A DNA stretch of 6,088 nt. Origin: Acidobacteriota bacterium (GTDB lineage Bacteria > Acidobacteriota > Blastocatellia > Pyrinomonadales > Pyrinomonadaceae). Every line of letters begins with the position of its first letter. Positions within the stretch are counted from its first letter, which is position 1. The notes under the pieces are model-generated. The model saw nothing but the letters and a program-made list of their open reading frames with translations. It did no database searches and was not told the DNA's origin. Position numbers and translations under genes: made by a program. This document shows positions 4,318 to 6,088 of the stretch, piece by piece. Where the stretch lies: assembly GCA_024640445.1 (NCBI GenBank), contig JAHEEZ010000214.1, forward strand, positions 1-6,088, written 5' to 3'.

Positions 4318-6088
4318 TCAGGCGGCGGCCGTCGCCGTCTCCGGTGTAAACACCATCTCGCCGTCTTTCGCTGAAACCCTTATCATCTGTCCCCCGCGGA
4401 TGCCGCCTTCGAGCAGTTTGACTGCCAGAGGATTCTGGATCAATGTCTGGATCGCCCTCTTCAAAGGCCTGGCGCCGAAGTTCGGATCGTAGCCCTTTTC
4501 GATAAGCAGTTCCTTCGCAGATTCCTCGAGCACTATCGAAAGATCCTTGTCGGCGAGCAGTTTCTGAAGCCTCTTGACCTGGACGTCGATTATGTCCGCA
4601 AGATGTTCCTTGCCGAGCTGGTGGAACACGACTATGTCGTCGATACGGTTCAGGAACTCCGGCCGGAAGTGATTTCGAAGCACGTCAAGGACCATCTCCT
4701 TGACCGGCGTATCGACCATACCGGCCGACTGGATCTCCCTCGAACCGAGGTTCGAGGTCATGATCAATACCGTGTTCTTGAAGTCCACGGTCCTGCCTTT
4801 GGAATCGGTCAGACGGCCTTCGTCGAGGATCTGCAGAAGGATGTTGAAGACATCCGCGTGCGCTTTTTCGATCTCGTCGAAAAGAACGACCGAGTAAGGC
4901 CTGCGCCTGACGGCTTCTGTCAGCTGACCGCCTTCCTCGTATCCCACATAGCCCGGAGGCGCGCCGATCATTCTCGCGACCGCGTGTTTTTCCATGTATT
5001 CCGACATGTCGAGCCGGATCAATGCGCGTTCGTCGTCGAACAGGAATTCGGCGAGCGCGCGGGCCGTTTCAGTCTTTCCGACGCCGGTGGGGCCGAGAAA
5101 GATGAACGATCCGATAGGGCGGTCCGGGTCTTGGAGCCCCGCCCTCGAACGCCTGACAGCGTTCGCGACCGCGAGCAGACCTTCATCCTGCCCGATGACC
5201 CTGCGGCGAAGATTGTCCTCCATCTTCAAGAGCTTCTGCATCTCGCCTTCAAGCATCTTCGAGACCGGAATCCCGGTCCACTTTGCGACGATGTCCGCGA
5301 TATCCTCTTCTCCGACTTCTTCCTTAAGCATCACGCCGTCCTTCTGGAGTTCGGCTAACCGATCCTGCTCCTCTTGAAGCACCTTCTCGAGTTCCGGTAT
5401 CGTACCGTACTGGAGCTCCGCCGCCTTGTTCAGGTCACCCGCCTGGCGCGCGCGTTCCAGGTCAAGGCGCATCTGTTCAAGGTCGGTCTTCGCGGCCCGC
5501 ATCTTTTCGATCTCCGCTTTTTCGGACTGCCATTTGGCTTTCATCGCGGAAGATGTTTCCTGAAGATCGGCGATCCTGCGCTCGATGTCCGAAAGGTGCT
5601 CCTGAGCCTTTTCGTCTTTCTCGTGGCTCAATGCCTGTTTCTCGATCTCAAGCTGGAGGATCTCTCTTTCAAGTTCGTCGATCTCGTGCGGAAGCGAATC
5701 TATCTCGATCCTGAGCTGCGAAGCAGCCTCGTCAACAAGGTCGATCGCCTTGTCGGGAAGAAAACGGTCCGCGATGTACCTGTGCGAGAGCATTGCCGCG
5801 GCGACGATCGCCGCGTCCGTGATCCTCACGCCGTGATGGACCTCGTATTTTTCCTTGAGGCCGCGCAGGATCGAGATCGTGTCTTCGACGCTTGGTTCTG
5901 CGACATAGACCTGCTGGAAGCGCCGTTCAAGCGCGGCGTCCTTCTCAATGTATTTCTGGTATTCGTTGAGCGTCGTCGCGCCGACCGCCTTTAAGGTGCC
6001 GCGTGCGAGTGCCGGCTTGAGCATGTTCGAGGCGTCGATCGCGCCCTCTGAAGCGCCCGCCCCGACCAGCGTGTGAAGCTCGTCGATA
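4318..6088 (-). CDS. clpB: ClpB disaggregase, C-terminal two thirds (incomplete at window edge)
   Basis: ATP-driven hexameric chaperone that threads aggregated proteins through its pore together with DnaK. The gene runs past the right edge. The window holds the last 589 codons, beginning at the IDELH of the first Walker B motif, so the N-terminal domain and first P-loop (roughly 270 residues by comparison with E. coli) lie outside. Fragment residues: first-ring arginine fingers ERRF (55-56); coiled-coil middle domain about 126-256, which marks ClpB rather than ClpA or ClpC; second Walker A GPTGVGKT (332-339); pore loop GYVGYEEGG (379-387); second Walker B LFDEIEK (402-408); arginine finger in FLNRIDD (481); sensor 2 GARPLKR (538-544). 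The internal ATG at 6024 is not the start, because family sequence continues upstream of it. All visible catalytic residues are intact. It lies upstream of grpE, with a hairpin-rich spacer between. Confidence 0.98.
   Translation of the reverse strand, partial: IDELHTLVGAGASEGAIDASNMLKPALARGTLKAVGATTLNEYQKYIEKDAALERRFQQVYVAEPSVEDTISILRGLKEKYEVHHGVRITDAAIVAAAMLSHRYIADRFLPDKAIDLVDEAASQLRIEIDSLPHEIDELEREILQLEIEKQALSHEKDEKAQEHLSDIERRIADLQETSSAMKAKWQSEKAEIEKMRAAKTDLEQMRLDLERARQAGDLNKAAELQYGTIPELEKVLQEEQDRLAELQKDGVMLKEEVGEEDIADIVAKWTGIPVSKMLEGEMQKLLKMEDNLRRRVIGQDEGLLAVANAVRRSRAGLQDPDRPIGSFIFLGPTGVGKTETARALAEFLFDDERALIRLDMSEYMEKHAVARMIGAPPGYVGYEEGGQLTEAVRRRPYSVVLFDEIEKAHADVFNILLQILDEGRLTDSKGRTVDFKNTVLIMTSNLGSREIQSAGMVDTPVKEMVLDVLRNHFRPEFLNRIDDIVVFHQLGKEHLADIIDVQVKRLQKLLADKDLSIVLEESAKELLIEKGYDPNFGARPLKRAIQTLIQNPLAVKLLEGGIRGGQMIRVSAKDGEMVFTPETATAAA

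Noticed and set aside
4603..5358. Long plus-strand frame opposite clpB (also 5374-5994)
   Set aside because: These are antisense shadows of a strongly conserved gene in GC-biased codons; the minus-strand reading is unambiguous ClpB.

Overview
This is a chromosomal window of housekeeping genes from a moderately high-GC bacterium. Four recognisable genes lie on the minus strand: clpB (incomplete, running off the right edge), grpE, gpmI and tdk. One small zinc-ribbon membrane protein lies on the plus strand. Zinc-ribbon mini-proteins, a type II thymidine kinase starting with a TGWIEVIVGSMFSGK-like stretch, and intergenic AACCGCAGAG-type and heptamer repeats would fit an Acidobacteriota lineage such as Blastocatellia. 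That placement is recollection of style, not a search result.

Layout from left to right. Positions 1-333 carry no gene and are made of short repeats: one copy of an AACCGC(A/G)GAG-type element, a degenerate heptamer array, and a perfect nine-unit CATTCAC array that runs into the stop codon of tdk. tdk (957 to 334, minus) diverges across 120 bp from a 64-codon zinc-ribbon plus membrane-helix protein (1078-1272, plus). A 163-bp hairpin-rich spacer separates that small gene from the convergent gpmI. gpmI (3025 to 1436, minus) keeps all the metal ligands but lacks several arginines normally used to bind phosphoglycerate. A 472-bp gap (3026-3497) holds an imperfect long inverted repeat and the intrinsic terminator of grpE. 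grpE (4205 to 3498) and the last 589 codons of clpB (6088 to 4318) form a co-directional chaperone pair. Between them is a 112-bp spacer with a perfect 12-bp inverted repeat whose arms can also fold as two separate hairpins.

ClpB and GrpE belong to one machine: ClpB disaggregates proteins together with DnaK, and GrpE is the DnaK nucleotide-exchange factor. GpmI serves glycolysis and gluconeogenesis, and Tdk serves thymidine salvage; neither has a visible functional tie to the chaperones. I see no defence island, CRISPR array, transposase, prophage or biosynthetic cluster, and no convincing new multi-gene system. The points most worth following up are the altered substrate pocket of GpmI, the switch-like hairpins before grpE, and the intergenic repeat families.
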